In this document: in pieces, positions 1-8,411 of the stretch | Numbering within the stretch: the first letter of the stretch is position 1 | Layout: every line of letters starts with the position of its first letter | Assembly: GCF_002303885.1 (NCBI RefSeq) | Contig: NZ_MRCM01000009.1 | Location: 1-64,000 of the forward strand | Length of the DNA: 64,000 nucleotides | Reading direction: 5' to 3' | DNA from: Flavobacterium sp. ACN2 | GTDB lineage: Bacteria > Bacteroidota > Bacteroidia > Flavobacteriales > Flavobacteriaceae | Made by a program: the position numbers and the translations under genes | The notes under the pieces: generated by a model | Databases searched by the model: none | Told to the model about the DNA's origin: nothing | The model's input: only the letters and a program-made list of their open reading frames with translations

Positions 1-1
1 A

Positions 2-277
2 AATAATTATTATGGTTTTGATAGATTAAAAAATTATGTTGAAAATTTATGGGGACAAGATCAAAATGGTTTCAATGATAATTCAATTTATAAAATAAAC
101 GATCCTGACGGCTATACAAATTTAAGAAAAGAGAAAAATACATCTTCTGAAATTCTTCAAAAAATAAACACTGGTTCTGAGGTTCAAGTATTTGATAATT
201 CTGGAGACTGGTGGTTGATACAAACTAAGGAAGGTAAAAAAGGTTATGTTTATAAAACTAAGATAAAAGAGGAGTAA
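2..277 (+). CDS. C-terminal part of an SH3-domain immunity-type lipoprotein (5' end outside window)
   Basis: An open frame enters from the left edge and stops at TAA 275-277. The last ~60 residues form a bacterial SH3 domain (DGYTNLRKEKN ... GDWWLIQTKEGKKGY). The part before it (NNYYGFDRLKNY) matches the end of the lipoprotein at 8412-9533 almost residue for residue, so this is a paralogue of that gene. The 3' flank after the stop is also shared with that copy. By analogy it would be a periplasmic lipoprotein protecting against a peptidoglycan-targeting effector encoded to the left. The homology is directly visible; the function is inferred. Confidence 0.8.
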   Translation, partial: NNYYGFDRLKNYVENLWGQDQNGFNDNSIYKINDPDGYTNLRKEKNTSSEILQKINTGSEVQVFDNSGDWWLIQTKEGKKGYVYKTKIKEE

Positions 278-341
278 AAAATGAAGGTTTAAAGAATAAA
301 AAAATATTTTTCTTAGATAAAAAACTCTTGCATTTTAAATC

Positions 342-857
342 ATGAAAATAAAATCACAATATCTTATTTTGTTTTTATTTCTAGTAATAAATTGTTTTTC
401 ACAGAGCAAAATAAATTTGGAATATCAAAATGATAACCTAATAAATGAAATAGGAATAGGACTGATTCAACAAATTAATGCTAGCGAAAAAATTATTTTA
501 TATAGTGACATTGACTGCAAAAAACTCAAATCTAAAGATGCTAAAATTGGAAAAGATATTATTCCATTACTAAATAAAATAGATTATAGTATACTATTTT
601 TTGTATGCATAGAAAAAAATAGCAAATCCTACAAAATTGTAACCTCTATGGGAAAATATGCATATATAAAACCGTCAGATAAATTTATATTTTATAGTTG
701 GAATGAGTTTTTAAAAAACCAAGTTACAAGTGTGGAAAGTAAAAATAAAAACTTAAATCCATTGTTTGATAAAATTAATGGAAAATCGGTTAGTTTGAAA
801 AATATACAATTTGATGATGAAATCGAAGTAATCACTGTGAAAGATAATTGGTATTGA
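342..857 (+). CDS. secreted or lipidated protein with a truncated SH3-like end
   Basis: 171 residues. The N-terminus is a signal peptide (LILFLFLVINCFSQS); cleavage could be SPI, or SPII at the Cys in VINC. The body has no recognised domain. The last ~25 residues (FDDEIEVITVKDNWY) resemble the first half of the SH3 domain found in the other lipoproteins of the array, cut by TGA directly after the tryptophan-tyrosine. The frame stays open beyond this stop into an effector fragment (858-1040), which suggests a recombination join inside the SH3 domain. Probably a decayed immunity protein. Confidence 0.6.
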   Translation: MKIKSQYLILFLFLVINCFSQSKINLEYQNDNLINEIGIGLIQQINASEKIILYSDIDCKKLKSKDAKIGKDIIPLLNKIDYSILFFVCIEKNSKSYKIVTSMGKYAYIKPSDKFIFYSWNEFLKNQVTSVESKNKNLNPLFDKINGKSVSLKNIQFDDEIEVITVKDNWY

Positions 858-1040
858 TGGAAAGGATTGGATGAAAAACGACAAAATGAATTTAATGATG
901 CATTATTTAAATATGGATGGAAAAAAATGCTTTCATGGAAATATAATAGAAAGCTATTGCATCATTCGATACATTATGAAGATCACCATCATCATTTACA
1001 TGTACAATCTTTTGAACCTAATTTAAAAAAAATAAAATGA
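858..1040 (+). pseudogene. remnant of a peptidoglycan-peptidase effector C-terminus
   Basis: About 60 codons without a start, in frame with the gene before it but separated by its TGA. The translated end contains HYEDHHHHLHVQ, the histidine-rich pattern of metal-binding ends in murein endopeptidase/M15-type peptidases. Its stop TGA overlaps the ATG of the lipoprotein at 1037 (ATGA overlap), the coupling expected for an effector-immunity pair. The catalytic core is missing, so it is non-functional as it stands. The family assignment rests on the short His motif only. Confidence 0.5.
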
Positions 1041-1894
1041 GATTTTTAAAAATTACAATAATCTGTTTTTTAGGATGTCTTACAATTTACTGTAAAAGAA
1101 ACAATAATAAAAAAAATGAAATTGTCAAAGAAATAAAAAGTCAATCTTTTACAGATACTTTAATAAAAAATATTGATTCAAAAAACATAGGAAAAGAGAT
1201 AATAGGAAGAGAAAAAAAGAGCTTGATAGATAAGTATTATTATGCTATAAATAGAGAAGTTGAAAGACCTGAAATGGCAGATTCATTTATGTCAGATATT
1301 GATTCATTATTTAAAATTTATCAATATAAAGTATTTGTCTTAAACAGTGTAAAAATTAATTCTTATGTGGTTAAAATACGCTTTGAAGATGCTCAATATG
1401 TATCAATACTTTTGATAATGAATAAAGAAAATTATCCCAACAATTGTTTGGTAGTTTATGAAAATTTAAAATCAGAAGTAAATTATAATTGCTATTCTAA
1501 AATCACGAAAAATATAATAACTATTAATAAAGTTGGTAATTCAAAAAAAACAATCGAAAAGTATATTATAGAACAGAACAATTTTTTAGAATATTTTGAC
1601 AATTCACAAATTGATATTCCTAAGTGGGGTCGAGAAGAAATTGTTTACACAAAAGACGGACAAGATTCTACATATGAATATCAGTATATATTGGAAGGAA
1701 AAATAAAAAATCACCTTAAGCATGGTGTTTGGGATGAGAAGAAATATATTCTGCAATACGACAAATCTGTTTGGCTTCATGGTGAATATATAAATGGTTT
1801 AAGAAATGGAGAATGGATTTATGATGAAGGAGACCCATTTAGTAAAACGGAAGTCTATGATATGGGAAAATTGATAAAAACATATTTTCCATAG
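1037..1894 (+). CDS. YwqK/MORN-like lipoprotein, putative immunity protein
   Basis: 285 residues. The N-terminus is a lipoprotein signal (LGCLTIYCKRN), so it is probably anchored in the periplasm or outer membrane. The C-terminal ~75 residues carry MORN-like repeats (HGVWDEKKY, HGEYINGLRNGEWIYDEG), the pattern of the YwqK family, known as an antitoxin/immunity family in polymorphic toxin loci. The start codon overlaps the stop of the effector remnant 858-1040, which supports a former effector-immunity pair. No SH3 domain is present. Family placement is from motif reading; the immunity role is inferred from context. Confidence 0.65.
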   Translation: MRFLKITIICFLGCLTIYCKRNNNKKNEIVKEIKSQSFTDTLIKNIDSKNIGKEIIGREKKSLIDKYYYAINREVERPEMADSFMSDIDSLFKIYQYKVFVLNSVKINSYVVKIRFEDAQYVSILLIMNKENYPNNCLVVYENLKSEVNYNCYSKITKNIITINKVGNSKKTIEKYIIEQNNFLEYFDNSQIDIPKWGREEIVYTKDGQDSTYEYQYILEGKIKNHLKHGVWDEKKYILQYDKSVWLHGEYINGLRNGEWIYDEGDPFSKTEVYDMGKLIKTYFP

Positions 1895-1895
1895 T

Positions 1896-2252
1896 CTACT
1901 GGAAAAATCGTTTAAAATTCTTTATTTTAATTGTAAAAATGATACAGACAAAAATCTTGACTACATCTTCGACAAGAGTAAATCATATAATGAAAAAAGG
2001 GGATCATTTGCCTGGGGTTTGTGGCATGATCCATATTTGAATAAGAGTAGCTGTACAAAAAATAAGGAAAAAGCAATAGAAGGCTATTCAAGGTTTATTG
2101 AGTTAGCGGGGGAGGGCTATGGAGAAACAAACTGGTACAATATAAATAATATCCCAAGTTTTAATAACTTAACTTATACAGTTAGTAGGAAAAAATATGT
2201 AAAAGTACTTGATGCTGCAAAACAAAGATTACAAGTTTTAAAAAATTTATAA
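1896..2252 (+). pseudogene. C-terminal fragment of an unidentified effector
   Basis: A frame with no ATG start stays open from within the preceding gene to TAA at 2250-2252; the only possible start nearby is TTG at 2019. The translation (GSFAWGLWHDPYLNKSS ... KYVKVLDAAKQRLQ) looks like the end of a globular enzyme but matches no family I can name. It is followed after 3 bases by another lipoprotein start, repeating the effector-then-lipoprotein layout of the array. Read as a displaced effector tip that has lost its N-terminal part. Confidence 0.45.
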
Positions 2253-2255
2253 AAA

Positions 2256-2943
2256 ATGAAAATACTTTTAAATTCGTTTTTATTTATAATGGCAATATGC
2301 TGCTATTCAAAAGAAAAACAAAACGATTATGATTACAAAAGTTTAAATATCTCTGACTCAACATATTTTTCATTTTCTAGTTCATGTAATATTCAATTAA
2401 CAATTTTGAATAGAAAAAATAGTATCTTAAGTATAAATGGAAAAACGAAGAAAGGTATTATTTGTGAAAATAGATATTCTAAATTTTTTTTTTGATTTCA
2501 AAGAAAGCAATAATGTAATTATTACCTTTTCTTTTGAAGATTCAAACATAGTAATTGAAAATCAAAAATATCAATTTGAATGTGAAGAAGCAAAATTTAT
2601 TGTTTTGTATAAAATTAAAAACGACAATGAATCACTTATTAGGATAAAAGAATATTTAAACGACAATCAAACAATTTTTGATGACAACATAGAATTAATT
2701 AATGATAAAGCCTATATTTTAGAAAAAAATAAGCAGTTTAAAACATCAGCCTATATTTTGGAAAAAATAATTTTAAAGAGACCTGAAAGAGTAGTTGCAT
2801 GGTTAAATTTGGGTGATGTATATTGGGAAATTAATAAACGGAAAGAATCCAAAAAAGTGTATTCAAAATATCTTGAGTTAATGAAAAGCCAAGGTAAAGA
2901 TTTAAAAAAAATTCCGAATAGAGTTTATGAGAGATTAAAATAG
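2256..2943 (+). pseudogene. lipoprotein-type immunity gene broken by a T10 frameshift
   Basis: The first frame (2256-2495) starts with a lipoprotein-like signal (FLFIMAICCYS) and runs into TGA just after a run of ten T residues at 2484-2493. Removing one T joins it to the second frame, which continues to 2943 and contains a TPR-like segment (RPERVVAWLNLGDVYWEINKRKESKKVYSKYLEL). The joined product would be about 229 residues. The break may be a real mutation, a phase-variable tract or a sequencing error; the sequence alone cannot separate these. Confidence 0.6.
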
Positions 2944-2973
2944 ATGAACACTAATCTATAAAGCGTACGATAA

Positions 2974-3231
2974 GAAACCATTAAAAATAAAAATTCCAAA
3001 TCAATATTTTCGGGCACGGATTGCAAATCCAAATGGTATAGATTTGAATCTAAAAAAAAATATGATCTTAATCAGGATAGCATTGAAGATGAAATTTATG
3101 CTTTTTGGAATAGTAAAGAGAAAATATTTTCTATATACATTGTTATTTTAAATGAAGATTTATCAGTCCAGAAAACGTTTAAAAATGAATATATTAGCTC
3201 CTGTTACCCCCGTTCCCGCACGAATCCTTTC
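2974..3231 (+). pseudogene. gene fragment fused in frame to the effector linker
   Basis: Open frame from the TAA at 2971 with no usable ATG, continuing in frame into the effector at 3232. Residues such as KKKYDLNQDSIEDEIYAFW look like the tail of a different protein, possibly another lipoprotein. Around 3207 the sequence changes abruptly to the segment that is repeated at 6760. This marks a recombination boundary rather than the true 5' end of the effector. Confidence 0.4.
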
Positions 3232-3270
3232 GTGTGGGGATATGTTGTTCAAGTCTCCGCTTCTAAACCA
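3207..3270 (+). repeat. cassette-boundary repeat with hairpin, copy 1
   Basis: About 64 bp, nearly identical to 6760-6823. It contains a hairpin (arms CACGAA and TTCGTG, extended by C/G pairs) directly before the conserved linker codons. It lies at the 5' edge of effector module 1. The third module (9569-11524) lacks it and carries a longer protein-coding extension instead. Confidence 0.75.
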
Positions 3271-4683
3271 TCTGAAACAGAAACCCAAAAAACATCTCCC
3301 GTAGAACAAAAAGGCCCTTCTAAAAAAGAAACCAGAGGAATAGCAAAAAAAGATGAAAAAGCTCATTATTACCAAGAGCAGAAAGTTGATGTACAGCCTA
3401 CTATTACTTACAATCCGCAACAGGAATTTATTAATAGCCTGATGATGGTTAATGTTGGGGATTCTATGTGGAATCAAAAAAAATGTGATTGTAAAAATTA
3501 TGATCTTATTTGGGGAAGTAAAGTAAGTTGCGAGTTTCGAAAGAAAGTTATTGAAATAAGTGAACGTCAAAATATAGATCCTAATAATTTTATGGCTGCT
3601 ATGGCTCATGAAACTGGCGGTACATTTGATCCGACTTGTGGTACATTTAAGAGACATAAAGATGAAGATAAGGAAGGATATGTAGGACTATTACAAATTG
3701 GGAAAGATGCTGCGAAAGATATTGGAATTACTAGGACGGAATTATTGAAATTAAATCCTGAAGAACAATTAAATTGGATGGAAAAATATTTAACACGTCC
3801 ACTTGTCAAGGGTAAACTAAATACGCTAACTGATTTTTATTTAGCCATATTATTTCCTGTAGATTGTGGCAAAGGTAGCCAACCCAATACTGTTGTTTTT
3901 GATAATACTCTAATTATAACATATGATTCAGTCGGAAAACCAATTAAAAATTTAAATTACTGGAGGCATGTGGGGTATAGTGCAAATCCCTCATTTCATA
4001 AGGAAGGGGATAGAGAAATAGGAAAAACATACATATGGGAGATCGCCCAAAATATAAAAGTTTGGTATGAGAAAGGTAAGCTACATGAAGTAAAAACGTT
4101 TTCTTGTCAAAAAACAGAAGAAATTAGCAAAACTCCTTTTATGGATTCAGAAACTTGGAACGTAATAATTACAGAGTATTATACAGGTCAAAGATGCACT
4201 CATGTTGAAAGGACAGCAATTCGAAGAAATTGTAGAAGAGGGAAAATAGAAGTATATGATCATAATAAAAATGTGGTATTATCAATTTCAGACTGTTTAT
4301 TAGAAGGAACTTCCGGAGAAAATCGATTAATTACTGATGGAGATGCTCCTTTTGGAGTATATAGAATTAATTCGGAACCTTTCATTCAAGGATCGGCATC
4401 TGGCGAAAAACGGACTGCTTATGGTCCAAACCCGCGATTATTTTTTGAACCCATAAACGGAAGTGGAGATGAAGCGGATAGAAGCGGACGATCACTAATA
4501 AGAATACACGGAGGCAGACAAGAAACAAGACTATTTCAACCAAGAACAACCCCAGATCTTTTAAGGACACATGGCTGTATTAGGGTATGGGATGCCGATG
4601 CAAAAAGATTATATGATTGGTGGATTGAATATCATAACGAATATCCTAATATTAAACCAGGAAAACTTAAAATTCAAAAATAA
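3232..4683 (+). CDS. dual-domain effector tip: lysozyme-like + YkuD-type L,D-transpeptidase
   Basis: Read from GTG 3232 (483 residues), although the true start is unclear because the frame is open upstream. Residues ~9-82 are the linker shared by all three modules (SKPSETET, EQKGPSKKETRGIA, NPQQEFINSLMMVNVGDS). Residues ~95-290 are a lysozyme/lytic-transglycosylase-like domain with a likely catalytic Glu127 in AMAHETGG. Residues ~320-480 are an L,D-transpeptidase: His426 in IRIHGG and His447/Cys449 in THGCIRVWD fit the YkuD active site. It would cut glycan strands and act on stem peptides in the periplasm of a target cell. Two bases after the stop comes lipoprotein 4686, the likely immunity protein. 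The secretion route is not shown here; a type VI or similar contact system is inference. Confidence 0.75.
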   Translation: MWGYVVQVSASKPSETETQKTSPVEQKGPSKKETRGIAKKDEKAHYYQEQKVDVQPTITYNPQQEFINSLMMVNVGDSMWNQKKCDCKNYDLIWGSKVSCEFRKKVIEISERQNIDPNNFMAAMAHETGGTFDPTCGTFKRHKDEDKEGYVGLLQIGKDAAKDIGITRTELLKLNPEEQLNWMEKYLTRPLVKGKLNTLTDFYLAILFPVDCGKGSQPNTVVFDNTLIITYDSVGKPIKNLNYWRHVGYSANPSFHKEGDREIGKTYIWEIAQNIKVWYEKGKLHEVKTFSCQKTEEISKTPFMDSETWNVIITEYYTGQRCTHVERTAIRRNCRRGKIEVYDHNKNVVLSISDCLLEGTSGENRLITDGDAPFGVYRINSEPFIQGSASGEKRTAYGPNPRLFFEPINGSGDEADRSGRSLIRIHGGRQETRLFQPRTTPDLLRTHGCIRVWDADAKRLYDWWIEYHNEYPNIKPGKLKIQK

Positions 4684-4685
4684 TA

Positions 4686-5771
4686 ATGAAGCTTTTAATA
4701 TTATATACACTTTTCACATTACCTATTTTGGCTGGTTGCCAAAATAATAGCAACAAAAATAGTAGTAAAGAAAAAACTAATCAAATGAATGAGAAATTGA
4801 TAGATGGAATAGATATTCGAGAATCGATGTTTAGTACAAAAGAAATAGAATTAAATCATTATAGATATAAAAATGTTTTAATTGAAAATATAAAAATTAA
4901 AGATTTAATAGATAAAGATTTTAGAAAAGATTTTTTTTCTTATTTGGGTAAAAGGGAAGATGAAGATGATTTTAAAGCTACTTTATTTACAAAATTATTA
5001 TTTATAAGAATCCAGCAATTAAGTGATAGTGATTCTTATAGACTGTTATCTGAAACATTTAAAAACGAGGCCATATCTTCTAATGGTATTGAATTAATAG
5101 ATAGTTATTTAGTTGAATTATTTCTTCAAAATCCTTACTTTTTTGTACAGCAAGGAACTAAGTATAATGATTTTGAAATAATTAATTATGCTTTGGATTT
5201 ACTGAAAGGTTTTATTGTTAGTGAAGAATTTTTTCTGGAAAATTTTGGATATGCAAAATATAAAAAAGGTATGTTAATATTAGATGCCAAAATACAAAAA
5301 GAATTTAGTAATAAGCAGCTAATCGAACGGCTAAAATCAAGTTCTAAAATTGAGGTTATATTTTCACCATCATTTTATTCAGATTGGGAAAATCAAACTA
5401 TTCAATTTACAGAAATACATCATTTTTTTGGGGAGCAACTACTAAGTAAATTTAATCTCGCCGAAAGAAATTTTTATAAAATTCATGTCTTATCAAAAAT
5501 TTCTAAAATGTTTGTACAAAATGATTTTGCTGATAATGAGAAAGTTACTTTGGTTTCTGGTGAACAAATGGGCATTGTTGTCTTTTGCATACAGGATAGC
5601 GATGGATATACAAATTTAAGAAAAGAAAAAAATGCTTCTTCCGAAATCCTGCAAAAAATAATTACGGGCTCACAAGTTGAAGTTCTAGATAAATCCGATA
5701 ATTGGTGGCTTGTAAAAACAAAAGAAGGTAAAAAAGGTTATGTTTATAAAACTAAGATAAAAACGGAGTAA
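4686..5771 (+). CDS. SH3-domain lipoprotein, putative immunity protein of effector 3232-4683
   Basis: 361 residues with a clear lipobox (PILAGC, Cys18). The central ~270 residues are helical-looking, charged and unassigned. Residues ~300-361 are a bacterial SH3 domain (DGYTNLRKEKN, SDNWWLVKTKEGKKGYVYKTKI). The DNA of its last 60 bases is nearly the same as in the copies ending at 277, 9533 and 14144, while the body is unrelated to them. It starts 2 bases after the effector, so the two are probably cotranslated. A periplasmic immunity role against a peptidoglycan enzyme is inferred from position and lipidation. Confidence 0.7.
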   Translation: MKLLILYTLFTLPILAGCQNNSNKNSSKEKTNQMNEKLIDGIDIRESMFSTKEIELNHYRYKNVLIENIKIKDLIDKDFRKDFFSYLGKREDEDDFKATLFTKLLFIRIQQLSDSDSYRLLSETFKNEAISSNGIELIDSYLVELFLQNPYFFVQQGTKYNDFEIINYALDLLKGFIVSEEFFLENFGYAKYKKGMLILDAKIQKEFSNKQLIERLKSSSKIEVIFSPSFYSDWENQTIQFTEIHHFFGEQLLSKFNLAERNFYKIHVLSKISKMFVQNDFADNEKVTLVSGEQMGIVVFCIQDSDGYTNLRKEKNASSEILQKIITGSQVEVLDKSDNWWLVKTKEGKKGYVYKTKIKTE

Positions 5772-5824
5772 AAAACATTATTTTATCTTACATAACTATA
5801 CATTAAACTTTAAGCTAGATCAAA

Positions 5825-6757
5825 ATGGATTTTAATAAAATTATACTTTTCATTACATGTATTATTCTATGCATTCAACTTAGCAGCTGCCAAAAAAGTA
5901 CAAAAATAGCTGCCAAAAGCGAGCCACTTGAAAAATCAATTAAAGACCAGTTTTTTAAAGAATTCACTACAATATATGGAGATAATGGACTATTGCAAAC
6001 GGGTAACACCGATTTAAAAAAAGGCAGTTTTGAAATTTATCTCATCTCTAAAAATGGTGCTAAACAATGGTTTGATAATTTAAATGCAAAAAATAAGTAT
6101 GAAATTACAATAGAAAAACTAAATCATTCCTCACCAAATGAAATTGCACAAGATTTTGATATTTGGGTTTTCTATACAAATAAGAAATATCTAATAGAAT
6201 TAGAAGACCAAAGTTTAGGAAATAAAATACCTGGGTTGGTTGAACTTTATTACTTGAAAGCTGGAACAAGTAAATGGAAAAAGACAAGAGAATATCAACT
6301 TAAAACAGATGATGATAAAATAAAATTTAATGACTGGAAACAAAAGATTCTTGAAGATTTTTTGAGTCTTTCAAACAAACAAAACATTAATCCCTCTTCA
6401 AAACTATCGGCGAAATGGATTGGCACTTATAACGCATACTTTAGTTACGGGCTAATTGGAGGCGAAAATGCTGGATGGAATTTAAGAATAGAAATTTCAA
6501 ATGATACAATTAAAGCTACTGGAGATGGCTATCAAATTAGTTTTTCAGATGTTTTGACAGCCAAAGAAGATGGTGACAAATTAATATTAAACCATTATAA
6601 AAATATCTCGGGCTATACTCTGGGTGAAAAAATGAGTCCCGAATTTATTCTGACAGAAGATAAAAAAAGCTATTTTGTTACGACCAAATGGATTGATAAA
6701 GACATTATTACCAAATCAACAAAACTTGGTTTTGTAATTTCAAAAGAAAAATATTAA
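5825..6757 (+). CDS. lipoprotein of unknown function in the effector array
   Basis: 310 residues; lipobox-like IQLSSC at residues ~18-23. The N-terminal half contains a domain unknown to me; the C-terminal ~120 residues (WIGTYNAYFSYG ... GENAGWNLRIEISNDTIKATGDGY) look like a small beta domain of the kind annotated DUF5991 in Bacteroidota, with moderate confidence. There is no SH3 domain and no effector directly upstream, so it may be an orphan immunity protein. The next module's boundary repeat begins 2 bases after its stop. Confidence 0.6.
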   Translation: MDFNKIILFITCIILCIQLSSCQKSTKIAAKSEPLEKSIKDQFFKEFTTIYGDNGLLQTGNTDLKKGSFEIYLISKNGAKQWFDNLNAKNKYEITIEKLNHSSPNEIAQDFDIWVFYTNKKYLIELEDQSLGNKIPGLVELYYLKAGTSKWKKTREYQLKTDDDKIKFNDWKQKILEDFLSLSNKQNINPSSKLSAKWIGTYNAYFSYGLIGGENAGWNLRIEISNDTIKATGDGYQISFSDVLTAKEDGDKLILNHYKNISGYTLGEKMSPEFILTEDKKSYFVTTKWIDKDIITKSTKLGFVISKEKY

Positions 6758-6759
6758 AG

Positions 6760-6823
6760 CCCCCGTTCCTGCACGAATCCTTTCGTGTGGGGATATGTTG
6801 TTCAAGTCTCCGCTTCTAAACCA
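6760..6823 (+). repeat. cassette-boundary repeat with hairpin, copy 2
   Basis: Near-identical copy of 3207-3270, including the CACGAA/TTCGTG hairpin. It starts immediately after the stop codon of the preceding lipoprotein, showing how precisely modules are joined. Confidence 0.75.
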
Positions 6824-6993
6824 ACTGAAACAGAAACAAAAAAACATCTCCCGCAGAACAAAAAGGTCCTTCTAAAAAAGAAACCAGAGGAATAGCGAAA
6901 ACTGAAACAAAAGCTCATGATTATCACGAACAGAAAGTTGATGTAAAACCTACAGTTACTTACGATGCTCAACAAGAGTTTATTAATAGTCTG
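6798..6993 (+). pseudogene. effector linker of module 2, frameshifted
   Basis: The linker codons (SASKPTETET...) are present but one base is missing at about 6836-6842 compared with modules 1 and 3 (one C before a run of seven A). The frame then hits TAG at about 6892. The original frame resumes after the lesion and continues into 6994. The module therefore cannot be made as one polypeptide from an upstream carrier unless the sequence is wrong here or the frame is restored by recombination. Confidence 0.6.
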
Positions 6994-8403
6994 ATGATGG
7001 TTAATGTTGGGCATCCTATGTGGCATCAGAAAAAAGGTGCTTGCCCAAATTGTGATAAAGATATTACACTTGATGAAATTAAAAAGATTTGTGTAGACAA
7101 AAGAAACAATTGCCTAGTTGAGGATGAAACCATGATAAGAGCCGCTCTTCCTTATTTAAATATATATCGTAAAAAAGTTGGTATAAATACTTGCATACGA
7201 AAGGCTCATTTTTTAGCTCAAATTTCTCAAGAAAGTAAATTTTATAGTTTGCAAGAAAATCTTAATTGGTATTGGGAGAAGCTTATAGGCAAGTTCTCAT
7301 CATATTTTAATCAATTTAGGACACGCCTTGAAAAAGAAACCGAGGCGAAAAGGTTAGGAAGAATTAATGGATCACCTACGCCTGGGCTAACTTTAAATCA
7401 ACAAATTAAATTGGCTAATGCAATATATGGACACACACACACGCTAGGCAGATTACACGTAAATACAGGCGATGGATGGTTGTATAGTGGGAAAGGCTTT
7501 AAACAGATTACGTGGAAGGAGAATTATCAAAATCTAGAAAAATATTTGAATACTCATATGAAGGTTGATAATGAACCTGATGTAGATTGGACAGATGGAG
7601 ACAACCCTTACAAATTGAAAAATAATCCAAAAGATGCTATAACTAGCGCACTGGCTTATTGGGGCAAGAATAATATAAATTCTCTTTCAAATGAAAATAA
7701 TGCAAAAGCTGTTGAAAAAGTTTCTTTAAAAATTAATGCGATCGCTGATGGGTTGAAAGAGAGGCAAAGATTTTTTAAAAAAGCTAATGATATATTAAAG
7801 TTAAGTGATTGTAAAGCAGGTACTTTGTCAAATCTAGATATAGGAACTGTTGTAGTTGTTTCTGGTGAGGGTTCAAAAAAAATCCAAGATTGGGTTGTTT
7901 ATAAAACTAATATTTATCTTAATATGTCGCTAGATACATACAAAAAACAAAAAACTGAAAATAAATTACCTGTTGAAGATTATTCTATTTTTCTATCAAG
8001 AGATGCACATGGTGATAAAACCAAATATGGGAAGCATTCTAATAAGAGATACGGAAAAAATAATGAAACTCCACCTGGAGAATATTATTTAATCCCTAAA
8101 TCTGATGGTCAAAAATACAAAATATATCTGAGTGATGATGGTAAATCTGCATCCATTAATGGACCACATGGAATAAGAGCAGGTATTGCTATTCATCAAT
8201 ATAGTCCAAAATATTCTATTGGCTGTTTGACGACAGTAACTGGTCAAGATACAAAATTAGTAGAAGAATTGCTTTCGAAATTAGAAGACTTACCACTAAA
8301 TGATGACCGACCTGTAAGGATTATTTTAGAACAGAGGTCTGTAAAAGAAGAAAAATGGGATAATACAGAAATAGGAGATACGAAATGGACTGGAATATTA
8401 TAA
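6994..8403 (+). CDS. dual-domain effector tip: GH19/chitinase-like + L,D-transpeptidase-like domain
   Basis: 469 residues from the first ATG after the linker lesion; this start lies inside the conserved linker (MMVNVGHPMW), so the original protein was longer. Residues ~40-275 resemble GH19-like lysozyme/chitinase domains: AHFLAQISQES with likely acid Glu80, then GWLYSGKGFKQITWKENY. Residues ~280-450 hold a second domain with His401, Ser408 and Cys411 in HQYSPKYSIGCLTT and an upstream PPGEYYLI segment. This fits L,D-transpeptidase/DUF2778-type folds, some of which act as type VI effectors. It is likely a periplasm-acting peptidoglycan toxin. The following lipoprotein begins 8 bases downstream. 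Confidence 0.7.
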   Translation: MMVNVGHPMWHQKKGACPNCDKDITLDEIKKICVDKRNNCLVEDETMIRAALPYLNIYRKKVGINTCIRKAHFLAQISQESKFYSLQENLNWYWEKLIGKFSSYFNQFRTRLEKETEAKRLGRINGSPTPGLTLNQQIKLANAIYGHTHTLGRLHVNTGDGWLYSGKGFKQITWKENYQNLEKYLNTHMKVDNEPDVDWTDGDNPYKLKNNPKDAITSALAYWGKNNINSLSNENNAKAVEKVSLKINAIADGLKERQRFFKKANDILKLSDCKAGTLSNLDIGTVVVVSGEGSKKIQDWVVYKTNIYLNMSLDTYKKQKTENKLPVEDYSIFLSRDAHGDKTKYGKHSNKRYGKNNETPPGEYYLIPKSDGQKYKIYLSDDGKSASINGPHGIRAGIAIHQYSPKYSIGCLTTVTGQDTKLVEELLSKLEDLPLNDDRPVRIILEQRSVKEEKWDNTEIGDTKWTGIL

Positions 8404-8411
8404 AAAACAAA

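Noticed and set aside
3163..3657. Minus-strand 164-codon ORF opposite the first effector
   Set aside because: It is the antisense of the conserved linker and the lysozyme-like domain; the plus-strand frame has motifs and homologues in the same array.
6994..6996. ATG 6994 as the natural start of effector 2
   Set aside because: Homologous codons continue upstream in modules 1 and 3, and this Met lies inside the conserved linker. It is kept only as the first start after the frameshift.
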